Shown: piece by piece, positions 1-11,822 of the stretch
Position numbering within the stretch: position 1 is the stretch's first letter
How the letters are laid out: each line of letters opens with the position of its first letter
Assembly: GCA_050084985.1 (NCBI GenBank)
Contig: JBITNC010000001.1
Coordinates: forward strand, 56,482,001 to 56,546,000
Direction: 5' to 3'
DNA: 64,000 nt
Origin: Nageia nagi
Taxonomy: Eukaryota; Pinophyta
Notes under the pieces: generated by a model
What the model saw: only the letters and a program-made list of their open reading frames with translations
What the model was told of the DNA's origin: nothing
Database searches by the model: none
Program-made: the position numbers and the translations under genes

Positions 1-545
1 AAATAAGAATATAATAAGTTGATGATATATATTGATCATATCCAAAATAACATTAATATTCTTGAACTAGATATATAAATATGGGCACATATTTTCTAAT
101 GTATTAAATTAAATGCATAAATTAATTTTAGATGATAATAGAGGCCCCACTTTGAATGAGAAATTGAAAATCACTAGGTGCATTGAGATTTTTCATTCAA
201 AGTATAACCAAGATGACATAGCAATCAAATATTGATAGGTATCAATAACCATAATACCAAAACTAATCAATCTATTTTGGTATTGAACTATGATAAAGAT
301 ATAAGAAAGATAAGCAATCATATTGACAAAAGTTATGAGTTTAAGAAAACCCTTTTATATGACATCCATCATGTTGCTCTTAGTTGATGTTGATATGCTT
401 CATGAGTTCTAATGATAACCTACAAAAGAAAGAGTTCTAGGGTCCATAGACATTTATGAAGAGGTCACCAATGATAATTACCCATATTTTTGATATATTT
501 TTGATATGTGGAGTACAATCATCTCATGTCATTGATGATTCTGTC
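1..545. other. AT-rich stretch, nothing assigned
   Basis: I see no coding region, RNA gene or recognisable repeat here. It borders the minisatellite on its right. Confidence 0.5.
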
Positions 546-890
546 CATTGATCTTGTGGAAGTTGAACTTCTTGCTGAAAGGCATAATAATAAAACTAAG
601 AGCTAAAATTCTACCAAGAGGCATATTGCAATGAGTATGAGAGCTAAAAATTTGCACCAAAAGATATATTGCAATGAGTAGTGGAGTTGAAACTCCACCA
701 AGAGGTATGAAACTAGGATGATGATATGAGAGTTGAAACTTTGCCAAGAGACATGAACTAGGATGAAGAGAGCTGAAACTCTACCAAGAGGCATGAAACT
801 AAGATGATGAGAGTTGAAACTCTACTAAGAGGCATGAAAATCTTATGATTTAGGAGCTAAAACTCTGCACCAAGGGGTATTTAATGATAT
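546..890. repeat. degenerate minisatellite, ~40-47 bp unit
   Basis: About seven imperfect copies of a unit built around GAGTTGAAACTCTACCAAGA followed by GGCATGAAACTAGGATGAT lie head to tail. Units differ by point changes and small indels. The open frames across it on the minus strand are by-products of the repetition and are not called as genes. Confidence 0.8.
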
Positions 891-1089
891 TTTTTTTGCT
901 ATTTCTGATTGTATAATAGGATCATGGGTGGTACTTTTGTGCTAAAATGAAGCATTAGTGCTCCTCTTATGATACTAAAATGACCTTCTATTATGGATTT
1001 TTGTGCCATCTATTCCATGCTTATTCATGTAGTAACATTTTTATAGAAATAGATGCATAAGATGACCCATAAGTCATCTAGATGTGATA

Positions 1090-1320
1090 CTTCTTTAGGT
1101 GCCTAGCATTGATGGGATTTTTGAGAACCTCTCTATCCAATGTAGTCTATCTACATGCACCTTTGCCAAAGACCTCTGTGATGATGTATGGGCCAACCCT
1201 ATTTGGTTCAAACTTTCCTTTAAGTTCATATTTTGATGTAATGTTAGAAATATTCTCTTGGAGAACCATATCCCCAACCTCAAATGCTTTGAGCACCATT
1301 TTCTTTCCATAGGCCCTCTT
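1090..1320 (-). pseudogene. gypsy integrase C-terminal tail
   Basis: One minus frame reads VGDMVLQE, then GKFEPNRVGPYIITEVFGKG, and ends LKKYH before a stop. This is the usual closing module of gypsy integrases (a short beta-rich DNA-binding tail with GPY). An in-frame stop after the GKGAC segment breaks it. No chromodomain follows. Confidence 0.75.
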
Positions 1321-1704
1321 TATTCTTTGTTGATATGTTTTAAGATGTTCTAGTGCATTAATTTTTTTCTCATCTAATACCTATAGCTAATTTAACCTTG
1401 CTTCCCATTTTTGTGGTCCCTTCATGATATCTTTGAGTGCAATTCTCAAAGAAAGGATCTCAATTTCAAGTGGAATGATTACTTCATCACTATACATAAG
1501 AGAGTATAGAGTAGCACTTGTTGCTGTTCTTTCACTTATTCTATATACCCATAAAGCATATGGTAATTAATTATGTCAATCCCTACCATTATTTTATATA
1601 GTTTTTGCCAATATCTTCTTGATTATTTTGTTTGTTGCTTCAGCTTTTCCATTCCTTTGAATTTAGTAAATTGAAAAAAATCTCTGTTCAACCTTCATCT
1701 TTTT

Positions 1705-2190
1705 TCAAAATTCTTTGATATCTTTTCTTGTAAAATTTGCACCATTATCCATGATCAACTTCTGAGGTATGCCAAATCTACAAATGATATATTCCTTGAT
1801 GAAATTGATAACATGTTTTTGTATAGCTATTTTCAAAGGAATTTCCTCAACCCATTTAGTGTAGTATTCAATGGCAACCAAAATAAACTTGTGCCCCTCA
1901 CTAGATGGACGATTGATAACATTCATGAAATCTAAAGCCCACATTGAGAAAGGCCATGGTGATGTAACATAGTTTAAATTTTGAGTAGGTGTTAATTCTA
2001 AGTGTGCATATTTTTTATTTTGCTGACACTTCTTGACATGCTCATAATAATCATGTTCCATGGTGGGCCACCAATAACCCATCCTAATCAATTTGCCATA
2101 AACTGATCTTCCATTGAAATGACCTCCATATGCCCCTCCATGAGCATGCTCTAATGTTGTTTCAATCTTCTCATTATGAAGATATATCAA
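1705..2190 (-). pseudogene. gypsy integrase core, copy 1
   Basis: This 161-residue open stretch holds an HHCC-like zinc region (HAHGGAYGGHF ... KKCQQN, in which the second cysteine position is N). The integrase core follows, with catalytic Asp in LDFMNV and Asp in IMDNGANF. A few frames further downstream NGKAEATNK carries the probable catalytic Glu. The enzyme would insert element cDNA into the genome. The missing zinc ligand and downstream stops make this copy inactive. The fold and order are clear; the initiating Met is arbitrary, since the reading frame belongs to a longer polyprotein. Confidence 0.85.
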
Positions 2191-2268
2191 AAGAATACCA
2201 TTAAATTATCTTTTATAAAGTATATCACCAATGATGACATATTTCGTAGTAAGTTTTTTTAATCTAAT

Positions 2269-2760
2269 CTATTCTCTCTTATCAAGTGTGGCATCAATAA
2301 AATTATCCCTCAAATATTTGAATATGTGTTGGTACCAAAGAATTACCTCATAACCAACCTTTTGAGCAACACATACCATTTTCAAGTCCTTCTCAACAAT
2401 TGCTAGAGTTCCCAAGTTATTGATAGTGAAAGTAGTCTCCCTACTTTCTATCTCAATTGGTATAAGTGAAGTTGTACTTGCCATTGCATCAGCCAACCTA
2501 TTATTATTTCTTGGAATGTTTTCTAATTGATACTCTTCAAAGTAAGTAAAGAGTTTTGTAACAAGAACTTTATATGAAATAAGCTTCTCATCCTTGGTGT
2601 TATAGATCTCATTGACTTGATTCACTATCAACTATGAATCCCCATAAATGTGCAAATGCTTAATACCAATCTCTATAGCTAGTTTTAATTCTAATATGAG
2701 AGCCTCATATTCTAACATATTGTTAGTACATTTAAATTATAGTTTATATGACATAAGACT
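2269..2760 (-). pseudogene. second RNase H domain (gypsy, copy 1)
   Basis: The minus strand encodes LHIYGDS, then LIVNQVNEIYNTKDEKL and RNNNRLADAMAS, the hallmark segments of the additional RNase H domain found after the first RNase H in Tat-type gypsy elements. The homologous stretch in copy 2 reads LQVYGDSQLVINQINYVYNT. A stop directly after YGDS breaks this copy. It would degrade the RNA strand of the RNA-DNA hybrid or act structurally. Confidence 0.75.
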
Positions 2761-3051
2761 AACATCATTCTGAAGTAATATCAATGCTATTCCTGCTCCT
2801 GAACCTTGCATACGTTGTGATCCATCAAAATATATTTTCCAACATTCTAACACCTTTGAAAGAGGAACACCAACGTTCCTATTTTTCTCAAAAGAATACT
2901 ATATGTGGTCCTCTTTTGCATGTTTTGTGATTTTTTCCAAAGCGCATTCATCTTGAAATTCTTCTTTGAGTTCTATACTATCTTCTGTGGAAAATTCTAC
3001 AACTACCTGCCCTTTAACTGATTTTTGTTTCATAAACTTGAGGTCAAACTC

Positions 3052-3303
3052 TTAAAGTAGCATGATCCATGTTGCTAACCTTCCATTGAAGCATAGTTTT
3101 GACATTAGATATCTTAATGGGTCTTCCTGAGTAAGTACATGTGTTGTGCTATTGATCATATAATGCCTCAACCTCTTTGTAGCAAATACTATACATTGAC
3201 ATAACTTCTCAATGGATGTGTACCTAGTTTCATATTCTTTCAATGTTTTGCTAATAAAATAGACTACTCTCTCTTTACCATTTTTTTCTTTCTTTACCAA
3301 CAT
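3052..3303 (-). pseudogene. first RNase H / RT connection (gypsy, copy 1)
   Basis: An 83-residue open piece contains ERVVYFISKTLKEYETRYTS, IEKLC and LRHYM, followed by DPLRYLM. This is the standard RNase H of gypsy pol (the VVYFISKTL and YTxIEKLCxAIVFATKRLRHYM pattern). Copy 2 carries the same block at about 4130-4320. The start is not a real one, because the frame is part of a polyprotein. Confidence 0.8.
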
Positions 3304-3516
3304 TACCCCAAATGCATGTTCTGTAGCTAAGACATAGAGTCAAAGAGATTCTCCATGCCTATATGGATCAAATACCAGTGGATGTAGCAAATTCTTTTTT
3401 ATTTTATCAAATACTTCTTGACACTTAACATCCTATTTAAACTCAACTTATTTCTTAAGTAAATAAAACATAGGAGCTATCTTATCTGTTAATTAACAAA
3501 TGAATATTTTAATAGC

Positions 3517-3699
3517 TTAAATCTTACCTTGGAGGCTTCTCAATTGCTTAAGATTCGTAGGAGGAGACATTTTTGTGATGGCTTTAATTTTCTTTGGATC
3601 CACTTCAACTCTTCTCCTAGAGACTGTGGCCCAAGAGTTTTCCTGATGATACCCCAATACATATTTTTGAGACTTGATTCTTAACTTGTACTTCTTCAT
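3517..3699 (-). pseudogene. gypsy RT thumb fragment, copy 1
   Basis: Contains VDPKKIKAITKMSPPTNLKQ and LRSLQGK, the conserved end of the gypsy reverse transcriptase where the thumb meets the connection domain. Palm motifs (YxDD) are absent, so the remnant stops just upstream of them. It lies directly against the junction with the oppositely oriented copy 2. Confidence 0.8.
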
Positions 3700-4540
3700 C
3701 CTTTCAAATGTTGCTTTTACATCTTTGACATGATCTTCTTTATTCTTTAATCTATTTTTGGGGTATTAAGTGAAAAGTTGTTTGAATACATTATGTCTAA
3801 AAGAGGTATAGAAATTGATCCTAAGAAATTTAAAGCTATAATGGACATGCCTCCACCAAAGAATATTAGATAACTTAGAAGTCTACAAGGAAGGTTGCAA
3901 GCAGTAAAAAGATTTATTGTATAATTAGCAAATATAACAACTCCCTTCTCTTATTTACTTAAGAAAGGAAACAAGTTCATATGGACCAAGGCATGTCAAA
4001 AAATATTTAAAGACATCAAAGAATACTTGCTTAACCCTCTTATTTTATAGCCAGTTAATCATATGAAACCTTTATACTTATATGTCTCATCTATAAGCAA
4101 TGTTATAGAAATAATCCTAGTACAACTTGACAAAGAAAATAAGGAGAGGGTTGTGTATTATCTGTCAAAGACACTACATAATGCATAAGTAAACTACACA
4201 CCAATTGAGAAATTATGTTATGCAATAGTTTATACCACATAAAAATTAAGGCATTACATGATCACAAATACCACTTTCATTGTCGCTCAAGTTGATCCAT
4301 TGAGATATTTACTACCAAAATCATAGTTATAGGGAAGAATAACCAAATGGATAATAGATAACTAATATGTTAGCAGAAGCACCATGTGCTAGTATGATTA
4401 TGAACAAATATTAAAGCAAAAATGAACTTTTGGCACTAGTTGAACAATGTGAAAATAAAACATAAACATTATTCATTTATGGTTTTAAATGCTTACAAGG
4501 AGTCAGGGCAGGGATTATATTAGTATCTCATGAAGGTGGT

Positions 4541-4843
4541 ATGATTCATATGGCTTACAAGTTGAATTTTGAAAGTATCAATAATATGGTTAAGTACGAA
4601 GCTTTGGTTTTAGGACTAAAGGCAACAATCAATCTTGGTCTCAATAAGTTGCAAGTTTATGGTGACTCACAACTTGTTATCAATCAAATCAATTATGTTT
4701 ACAACACAAAGAATGAGAAATTGCAACCATACAGGGATTTACTTGTAAGGATGGTTCAAAGAGTCTTTGAAAATATTTTGTTTGAAAATTTACAAGAAAC
4801 AATAATAGATTTACAAACACCATGGCTAATGCATCTTCTTTGA
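4541..4843 (+). pseudogene. second RNase H domain (gypsy, copy 2)
   Basis: This 100-residue open piece contains KYEALVLGLKATINLGLNK and LQVYGDSQLVINQINYVYNT, clearly the same domain as in copy 1. The C-terminal part shifts frame after about residue 90, where the nucleotide sequence continues as a degraded match to the ADAMAS block. It belongs to a larger dead polyprotein. Confidence 0.75.
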
Positions 4844-5139
4844 CACCTATATTAGTTGAAGATGAAGAGACCATCATCAAAATGAACAATCTCAAATATT
4901 TCTCTTTTGTGGATGATGATTATTACTAAGGATTTTTCAATAAAAAGCCACTCATATGTGTCATTCTTCTGCTACATGAATGGTATGTTAATATCTACAA
5001 CTACCTAAAGTGAGGAAAGATTCTAGATTCATGTCAAACCAAGTTTCTCAAATGAAGATTAAAATGCATGGCTACAAGTTATGTCATTATTAGTGATGTT
5101 CTTTACAAAATATCTTTTGATGGTACTTTGCTTGGATGT

Positions 5140-5673
5140 CTAAATGAAATAGAAGCAAATAAGGCTATGGAACAAGTACATGATAACATAAGTGAGGGAC
5201 ATTTCAATGAAAAAGCTCTATTCCATAAACTCTTATGACTAGGATACTATTGGTCATATATGGAAAAACATCATATTTTATATGTTAAGAAGTGTGAAAA
5301 ATATCAAAAACATGCTTACTTGAAATAATTTCCTTCAAGTGAACTAGCCATAATGATATCTCCTTAGCCTTTTGCTATTTGGCCTTTGGATTTAATAGGA
5401 GTCATCAACCCTAAATCTAGTGAGGGACACAAATTCATTCTAGTTGCCACTAAATACTTTACAAAATGGGTAGAAGTTGTACCATTAAGATCATTTAAAG
5501 ATATTCAAATTATGAAATTCATAACTAAAAATATTATAGTAAGATTCGGTATCCCATCGCATGTAATCATGGATAATGGAAAGAATTTCATAAGCAAACA
5601 AGTAAGGGATTTTTGCAAAGAATTCAAAATAAAAAAAAAGGTTTACATTAACATACTATCCACAAGGCAATAG
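5140..5673 (+). pseudogene. gypsy integrase, copy 2
   Basis: A degraded zinc region (KKCEKYQKHAYL, second cysteine replaced by Y) precedes a core that is open from 5386, with Asp in LDLIGVI, SSEGHKFILVATKYFTKWVE and Asp in IMDNGKNF. Copy 1 also lacks the second zinc cysteine but has a different residue there. The tail continues in broken frames to 6240, including GSYILVTIEGKVDKFSTN. Confidence 0.8.
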
Positions 5674-6244
5674 GAAAGCATAGGCAACCAACATAACTAT
5701 TATCAACATTTTATGTAAAATAAGTAAACAAACTCACAAAGATTGGCAATCATAACTCATATATGCACTTTGGGCATATAGGACCAGCGTCAGATCAGCC
5801 ATAGGATGCACTCCATTTTCATTAGTCTATGGAGATGAGGCATTACTACCACTAGAAATTGAAATAACATTTCTGAGGGTGCCTTTAGAGGGAAACATTG
5901 ATATGGAACAACAATGAAAAGCAAGATTAAGGTAATTATAAATATTAGATGAAATATGAATCCATACCCTAGAACATCTCAAAGCTTACCAAAGAGCTAA
6001 GAAAGCATATAGAAATAAGATTGTACCAAGGGAGTTCCAAGTGGGTGACTTAGTACTCAAAGAGAATTATCACAAATCATGATCTGAAAAGGAATACAAA
6101 GAAAAAATTGAAAAAATTGGATGGTTCCATATATCATCAAAATAAAATACCCTAATGGATCATACATATTAGTAACAATTGAGGGAAAAGTGGATAAATT
6201 CTCAACTAATGCCAAATACCTCAAGTCCTTTTATGCATAATAGA

Positions 6245-7010
6245 ATCTTTTCACAAATGTTGCAGTAACTCTACTTCAGTCAGTCATCAAATAAGAGGTC
6301 CTCTATCATTGTCCTAGCTTTATTTTTATTCTATTATGCTAACGCTTGTGCTAGCTTTCTATTTAAAATTCCCCATGTATCCTAGCATCCTTGCTAGCAT
6401 TCTTAGCACATTGTAGATAGCAATGCAAATCATAAATATCAAGGATAAAAATATATGTAAGTCATGTTGATAATAACAAATCAGGTTCAATCAATTGTTT
6501 TACCTTGCCCAATGATACAGGTCCACTCAATCATATAGGCAATGCCTTAGAAAGATTAGCATTATTTCTCAATACTAGACATAAATCCCATAGCTTACAA
6601 TACCAGTATCTTAGTATTAAAAGAGTTCTTCAGATAAAAACATAATAAAGCCTAGAATCCATGCTATCGTATGCATCTACGCCCACATCAACACTCGTGT
6701 TAGTATTCTTGCAATAAATCAAACAAATAATGAAAGGTAAGTACAAGTATTATTTTCTATTTACTTATCTTTGCATACATAATGAATACATAACTAATAA
6801 TTCACTTCTATCATGCTTAGTTATGATCACACTACATTGCTTGACATATCATGTCCTTATTAGGTGGATGTCAAATAACAATCACTATTTTATGATCATT
6901 CGGTTGGAACTAAACCAACTATTTTCTTGGATTAGTTTGTTGATTGGTACTAAACCAAACATACTTGTTATTTATGTTCAAGTTTGGATACAATAATAAA
7001 TACTATACTT
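6245..7010. other. AT-rich spacer between gypsy remnants
   Basis: There is no supported gene. Short recurrences of GCTAGCATTCTT-like words occur around 6340-6420. An 88-residue open frame at 6730-6996 has no recognisable motif and I do not call it. Confidence 0.4.
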
Positions 7011-7014
7011 CTTT

Positions 7015-7615
7015 CAGCATGGCTCCTTTTGAAACTCTCTATGGGCAAAAGTATTGAACTCCTATATCATGGGGTAATCTAAAAGATTAAGTGATAATCA
7101 ATCTAGATAATGTAAAAGAAAAGGAAGAGCAACTCAAAATAACTATTAGGCTTAAGGAAGTTATTGATCACTAAAAAAGCTACGCAGATTTTTAGAGAAC
7201 TCCATGTGAGGGTCTTTTTGAGAGTTTGACCTAAGAAAAGTTTCATTAAGTCCTCAAAGTTTGATCTTCGATTTGTTAGACCTTTTGAAATTATTGAGAA
7301 GATCAACCCTATATCTTATAAGTTGGATTTAATACCTAATTTTTCAAATATTCATGATATTTTTTATATTTCTTTACTTAAAAAAGATATTGCAAATCCT
7401 TCACATATTTAGAATTTGGAAAATTTTTAAATGATGGACCTTATAGCCATTGAAGTGCTACAATGAGATTTTTAAATCACCACATAAAAATGTTAACAAA
7501 CAAAGAAATTAAATGATACAAGGTCCAATAGGACCAATTTTCTAAAAATTTAGCCACTTGTGAGGACGTGGTTGAAATGCAAAAATAATTTTCTTATTTA
7601 TTTGAATAGTAAATG
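7015..7615 (+). mobile_element. chromovirus-type gypsy integrase tail with chromodomain remnant
   Basis: The plus strand begins MAPFETLYGQKY followed by TPISWG, the conserved integrase tail start. It passes KSYADF and a broken GPFEIxEKINPxSYKLDL-like stretch, then FSNIHDIFYISLLKKDIANP. From about 7490 it reads NKEIK, YKVQ, DQFSKNLATCEDVVEMQK and FSYLFE, with stops at usual Trp positions, matching the chromodomain that closes chromovirus integrases. At least ten stops make it inactive. It is a different gypsy lineage from copies 1 and 2. Confidence 0.75.
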
Positions 7616-7644
7616 TGAGTGATTCCTAATATCTCTTCATCATG

Positions 7645-8871
7645 ATGAGCAACAAAGAGGTTCAAGGCGATGGAGCTATAAATCCTAGTCATGAGGAGAA
7701 TATTTAGGTTAGTAATTAAGATGTAGTAGGGATATAGGGGGAATAAGAAGATAAATATAACCCCCTTCCCCTTAGATCAAGTGAATCTTGGTAAGTCAGG
7801 GACCAAGATTAGGAATGGAGAGAGGGCAAGCAACTTTTGGTAGAACTGAAGCAATAGGGAGAAGGGATAGAGGGTCATGTAATCAAACCCCAACTAGGAT
7901 CTAAGCAATCGAACTCAAGTCCTTGGAAATAATCACTGGTCAATGCAGTAAGAGATAAGAAATATTTAGATGCTACATGTTTTAATCTTAAACCCTCAAA
8001 TGGTAAACTTTTAGTCCCTAATTCTTCGATTAATCATGTGATGGACAAAAGTAAGGCTTGGTTGGTGGGTGAATTTATGGAGGTTAGACCTAAACTAAAA
8101 GAAATTAGGAAATGGACATTACAAAAATGGAGACCACGATTGAAAATGGAGATTAAAGCCTTACAAAAAAGATTTTTCCTAGTTAAGTTCCATTATCCTA
8201 TAGATCTAGCATGTATCCTTCAAGGAGGACCTTGGTTCTATAGTAAAAGGGCTATGTTTTTGAAACAATGGAGCTCAAGTTTTAACCCTTTAACATAAGA
8301 GCTAGATATTGCCCCTATTTGGGTTTGTATGCGATATTTCCCATTGTACTAGCATGAATAAATTTTTACTGGTATGGCAACTAAGATTGGAGAACTTGTG
8401 GCAATTGATCCTGTAACTATAAATAAATAAAAATTATGTTGGCAACTTAGATTCATGTTACGATGAACCTTAGTAAAGACCTCCCTAAAATAATAGATCT
8501 AGAAACTAAGTACAAAACCTATACTTAAGCTTTTGAGTATGAAAACACCTCAATTAAGTGTAATGTATGGAATAAATTTGGTCATATAAGTATTCATTGT
8601 TTGAATGAGAAAGTTACTTAACAACCATCACACATTAGCATCCTAGAGCTCAGTAAGAGAAAAAGCTTCCCTAGGAATGGATCATTAAAAGACCCTCTAA
8701 TTCACATAATAACACCTCAATTAAGTGTAATGTCTATAATAAATTTGGTCATCTAAGTATTCATTATCTGGATAAGAAAGTTACTTAACAACCCATCACA
8801 CATTAGCGTCTTAGAGCTCAGTAAGAGAAAAATCTTCTCCTAGGAATGGATCGTTAAAAGACCCTCTAAGT
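7645..8871 (+). mobile_element. LINE (L1-type) 5' part: ORF1 remnant
   Basis: This is a degraded ORF1 of a plant non-LTR retrotransposon. The open core at 8038-8298 (86 residues) contains KRFFLVKFHYPIDLACILQG followed by GPWFYSKRAMFLKQW, the DUF4283-type pattern of plant LINE ORF1 proteins. Downstream is a zinc-knuckle-like CNVWNKFGHISIHC with one cysteine replaced by W. ORF1 would bind element RNA. The LINE stops at 8871, where an LTR element is inserted, and continues at 12321. Confidence 0.8.
8544..8870 (+). repeat. ~167-bp tandem duplication in the LINE
   Basis: The block starting AACACCTCAATTAAGTGTAA at 8544 is repeated from 8711. Both copies cover the zinc knuckle and the following CATCACACATTAGC ... 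AAAGACCCTCTAA. The second copy is cut at 8870 by the LTR insertion and its last bases resume at 12321. Confidence 0.85.
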
Positions 8872-9367
8872 TGTTGGAATGTATAATGCATTATTGTAAA
8901 GGTTTGTATTAAATCTTCTATGTAAGTTCACTAATACTTAAGAGTATCATTTGATATCTTAAGTATTTAAGTGAATATGATAATGTAACTTGTCTTACAC
9001 TCCATGTCATGAGCATGCCCTTTGGGTAAAAGGATGTGCATTTCATGCTTTTGTACATTGAATAAAAGGGTGATCCAAAGAGGGATTTTGGCCTATAAAT
9101 AGAAGACTCCCTCTTTGTGATTACACCGATTATGGAATAAAGTTATGCTATAGGATAGTGGTTAGGAGAAAAGAGTAAAAGGATTATAAGAGTTCATACT
9201 TGTTAAGAAGAGAGATCTAGTTAGTGGATGTACTCCTAGTTGGAGAAACCACTTATATCTTGTGTTATCTTTGTGAGATTGCTTTGTGTGATAGTTAGAT
9301 GTGAATTGAGAGCTTTCATATGATCTTGGTAGTTTAGGATTGTTTATGTTATAGTTAAATTCTCTCA
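8872..9367 (+). repeat. 5' LTR of nested element
   Basis: Starts TGTTGGAATG and ends AATTCTCTCA. A TATA-like CTATAAATAGAAG lies near 9091-9103, a plausible promoter for element RNA. Confidence 0.9.
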
Positions 9368-9369
9368 TT

Positions 9370-9381
9370 TGGTATCAAAGC
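9370..9381 (+). promoter_or_regulatory. primer-binding site (tRNA-iMet type)
   Basis: TGGTATCAAAGC lies two bases after the 5' LTR. It closely resembles the initiator-Met tRNA-complementary TGGTATCAGAGC used by most plant copia elements. Confidence 0.8.
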
Positions 9382-11822
9382 ACCTTGGAAGCTCCTCTTC
9401 ACATCCTTTGTGTGTAAGCTCCTCTTCAACTTGGTGTCAAGGCTCCTCTTCAATTTGGAGGTCTTCTTCCTTCACTTGCATCTTTGAGGGGTAAAAAGAT
9501 TTGATGGTATAATTTCTCCTTCATCTATTTTACTTTATATGATACTAACATTCTTTTGTGATTATGTTAGTTCTACTCCTAGATAATATTATCTCAAATA
9601 ACATAATATATTATTGCTCATTTTGTTTGTTCTCCTAACAATCTTTATGTTAAGTAATTGGGCAATAATACATTATTTTTTTTAAATAGCAATATAATGC
9701 AATTGTTTGATTATACTAACATCCTCTATGTTAGTTGCAATTTTTTTTATAAATATTGCTCTATGTATATTGCTATATTTTTTGAAAATATAGCTTGACC
9801 TCCTTAAGTTCTCTATCAAAAATAGTTGTATTCTATGTTTTTTTTACAATTATTTTTTATACTAACAAAAAGGAAGTTATATATTTTTTTAATATATATG
9901 TATATTTAGAAAAAAAAATTAAAGAAAAATTTATGTACAAATGTTTATATTTTTTCTTTCTAAACGAGCAAAAGGTGGTTTTTTACATTTAATATCAAAT
10001 ATCTTTTTACTACAAGAAGTTACATTTAAAAAAAAAGAAATAATAAATATCTCAAAGTTTTTTTTTAAGGAAGAGAAGGGCCAGGAATTTTTTTTACAGC
10101 GCCTACCTTTTGCCCCTTCGTGACATCTGCTTTTTTTTGTTAAGGCCAACCCTTTGTTTTGTTCGTCTAGCCAAGTGTTGTCTCAGGGTTTTAGGCAAAT
10201 TTTTTTCGTGCAACCCTTTGGTGCCCCCTTCTGTCATTGGCACTCCACCACGCGCATCTATGTTAAGACCTTCACGATCATTTAGAGGCTCTCATAGTTA
10301 TTTCTTTTGTTGCTCACATCTGCCCATCCTCTGTCCTATCTTTCCTAACCAATTCTTTGTCGATTCTACCTCCTTCTTGCCTTCTAATCTGTGTGTCTAG
10401 TAGCATGTCCGACTACATCATAGGAGGATAATTTTTTTCTCTCCCATCTTCCTCAGAGCATGCACACTCCTTGGATTCTCCCCATCGGTAGAATCCTCCA
10501 CACTTGGTCTCAGCCTTGCGCTTTGGTTCCTCTCAACTACGCTGATTCGTTGAGGCCCTCATAGCCTTTTATTTTTTTGGTAGATGCTTCATGTTTTAGG
10601 GGAGGAGGGGTGGCTATTTCTTGCACCTTTATGTTTTTTTTTTTGTCTTCTTTCTATTATGATTAAGGATCTTAAAATTATTGTTGTACCTACTTTTCTT
10701 TTTGCATTAAGTTTTGGTAGAGGCATTATTTTTGAGATAATTATTTTTTTTACTTCTTCAAGCAAGTTTACTTTTTCCCATCGTGACTTGCTATACGTGG
10801 AGTGAAAATGCACAAAAAAAAAAAGCATTAAATTTGGTGGATAATTTTAGTGTGCGTGGGTGGAGTGTGAGTCTTATCTATCACATTAAATGAATAAAGT
10901 GGAGTATAAGCTTCTCCTCTCATTTAATTTTGTGCAGATATTATGATGGTTTATTTTTTTTCCTTAAATTAGTATGGTAAATTTTTAATTCCTTTACTTA
11001 GTAAACATTATCTTGAAGTTCCAAGATAATTTTTTAAGTAGAATTTTATAGCCAAGCATTATTAATTAAATTACAATTTACTTTGGTAAATATTACTTAG
11101 GTAAAAGTGACATTTTTATATTACCACTTTTGTTGTGCCAAAATTTTTTTTCCTATAGTAAAATTTTTCAAGCTTCTATTGAAAAGGTGGGGAGGCATCT
11201 TAAAATCTTTTTTTTAAGTAAATAAGGGGGAAATTTTATGTTTTACTTAAAAATATTTTTTGGATGCATACCTAGATTTTTTGTTTTACCTCACTAAGCT
11301 TTCATTCTTTATTTTATGCAAAGTTAATAAATGGACTTGTGCAAATAATGAATGCTTATTACCTAATTTTTTAAAAATTATGGGAATGATGCATGCTTAC
11401 TTAAAAGTTTTAAGCTATGGAAATGATGTATGCTTATTACTTAAATTTTAAGTTATGATACTTCTTTAATTTTATTTCTTTATGCAAAGTTTGGAATGGA
11501 CTTGTGCAAAATAAGAAATGTTGTAAAGATGTCCTTTAGAGGTTGGTAAACAAAACCTATTGGACACTTAGGTTTCAAATTTTTTGAATGTATATTATTT
11601 TACTTATGCTCTTTCACTTCATATTTTAGATTTTGCTTTATTTACTCATGCAAAAATCATAAACATTGATATGAGCAACCCCTTAAAATGAACACATCCA
11701 CATGCACAATCCGCAACATGACTTGTTTGGAGAGCTATGAGATGAGGATAGACGGACTGGAGCCTTTAAGTCAGACGATCCAAATGGTGAAAAGTTCATA
11801 CTTCTTAATTGCCCCTAAGTCC
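9382..11822 (+). other. interior of nested LTR element: leader without gag-pol
   Basis: AT-rich, with T-runs and no supported protein. The first 350 bases run parallel to the leader of the copia element further on (GGAAGCTCCTCTTC, TTTGGAGGTCTTC, GATACTAACATTC). A more GC-rich middle (10090-10580) has no counterpart that I recognise. The end, about 11680-11820, aligns with the minus strand of 33700-33845 (AACATGACTTGTTTGG, then CTTAATTGCCCCTAAG). Confidence 0.65.

Larger units (their letters stand above)
1085..3760 (-). mobile_element. Ty3/gypsy pol remnant, copy 1
   Basis: Read on the minus strand, pieces appear in the order reverse transcriptase end, RNase H, a second RNase H, integrase, integrase tail. 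That is Ty3/gypsy order. The extra RNase H between RT and integrase is typical of the Tat-type branch of plant gypsy elements. Many stops and frameshifts show it is dead. No LTR, primer site or gag was found, so only the pol half is left. It ends at about 3.76 kb against a second remnant of the same type in the opposite orientation. Confidence 0.85.
3765..6240 (+). mobile_element. Ty3/gypsy pol remnant, copy 2
   Basis: This mirrors copy 1 on the plus strand: RT end (IEIDPKKFKAIMDMPPPKNI), first RNase H, second RNase H, integrase zinc region, core and tail, closing near KYLKSFYA and a stop. Many internal stops make it inactive. It starts at nearly the same pol position as copy 1, with the two fragments diverging from about 3.76 kb. 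No LTRs were found. Confidence 0.85.

Noticed and set aside
603-794. Open frames of 63-72 residues on the minus strand
   Set aside because: They lie within the minisatellite and owe their length to its repetition.
10110-10828. Several 73-96-residue open frames on both strands
   Set aside because: They lie in the interior of the nested LTR element, have low-complexity T- or K-rich composition, and show no domain.
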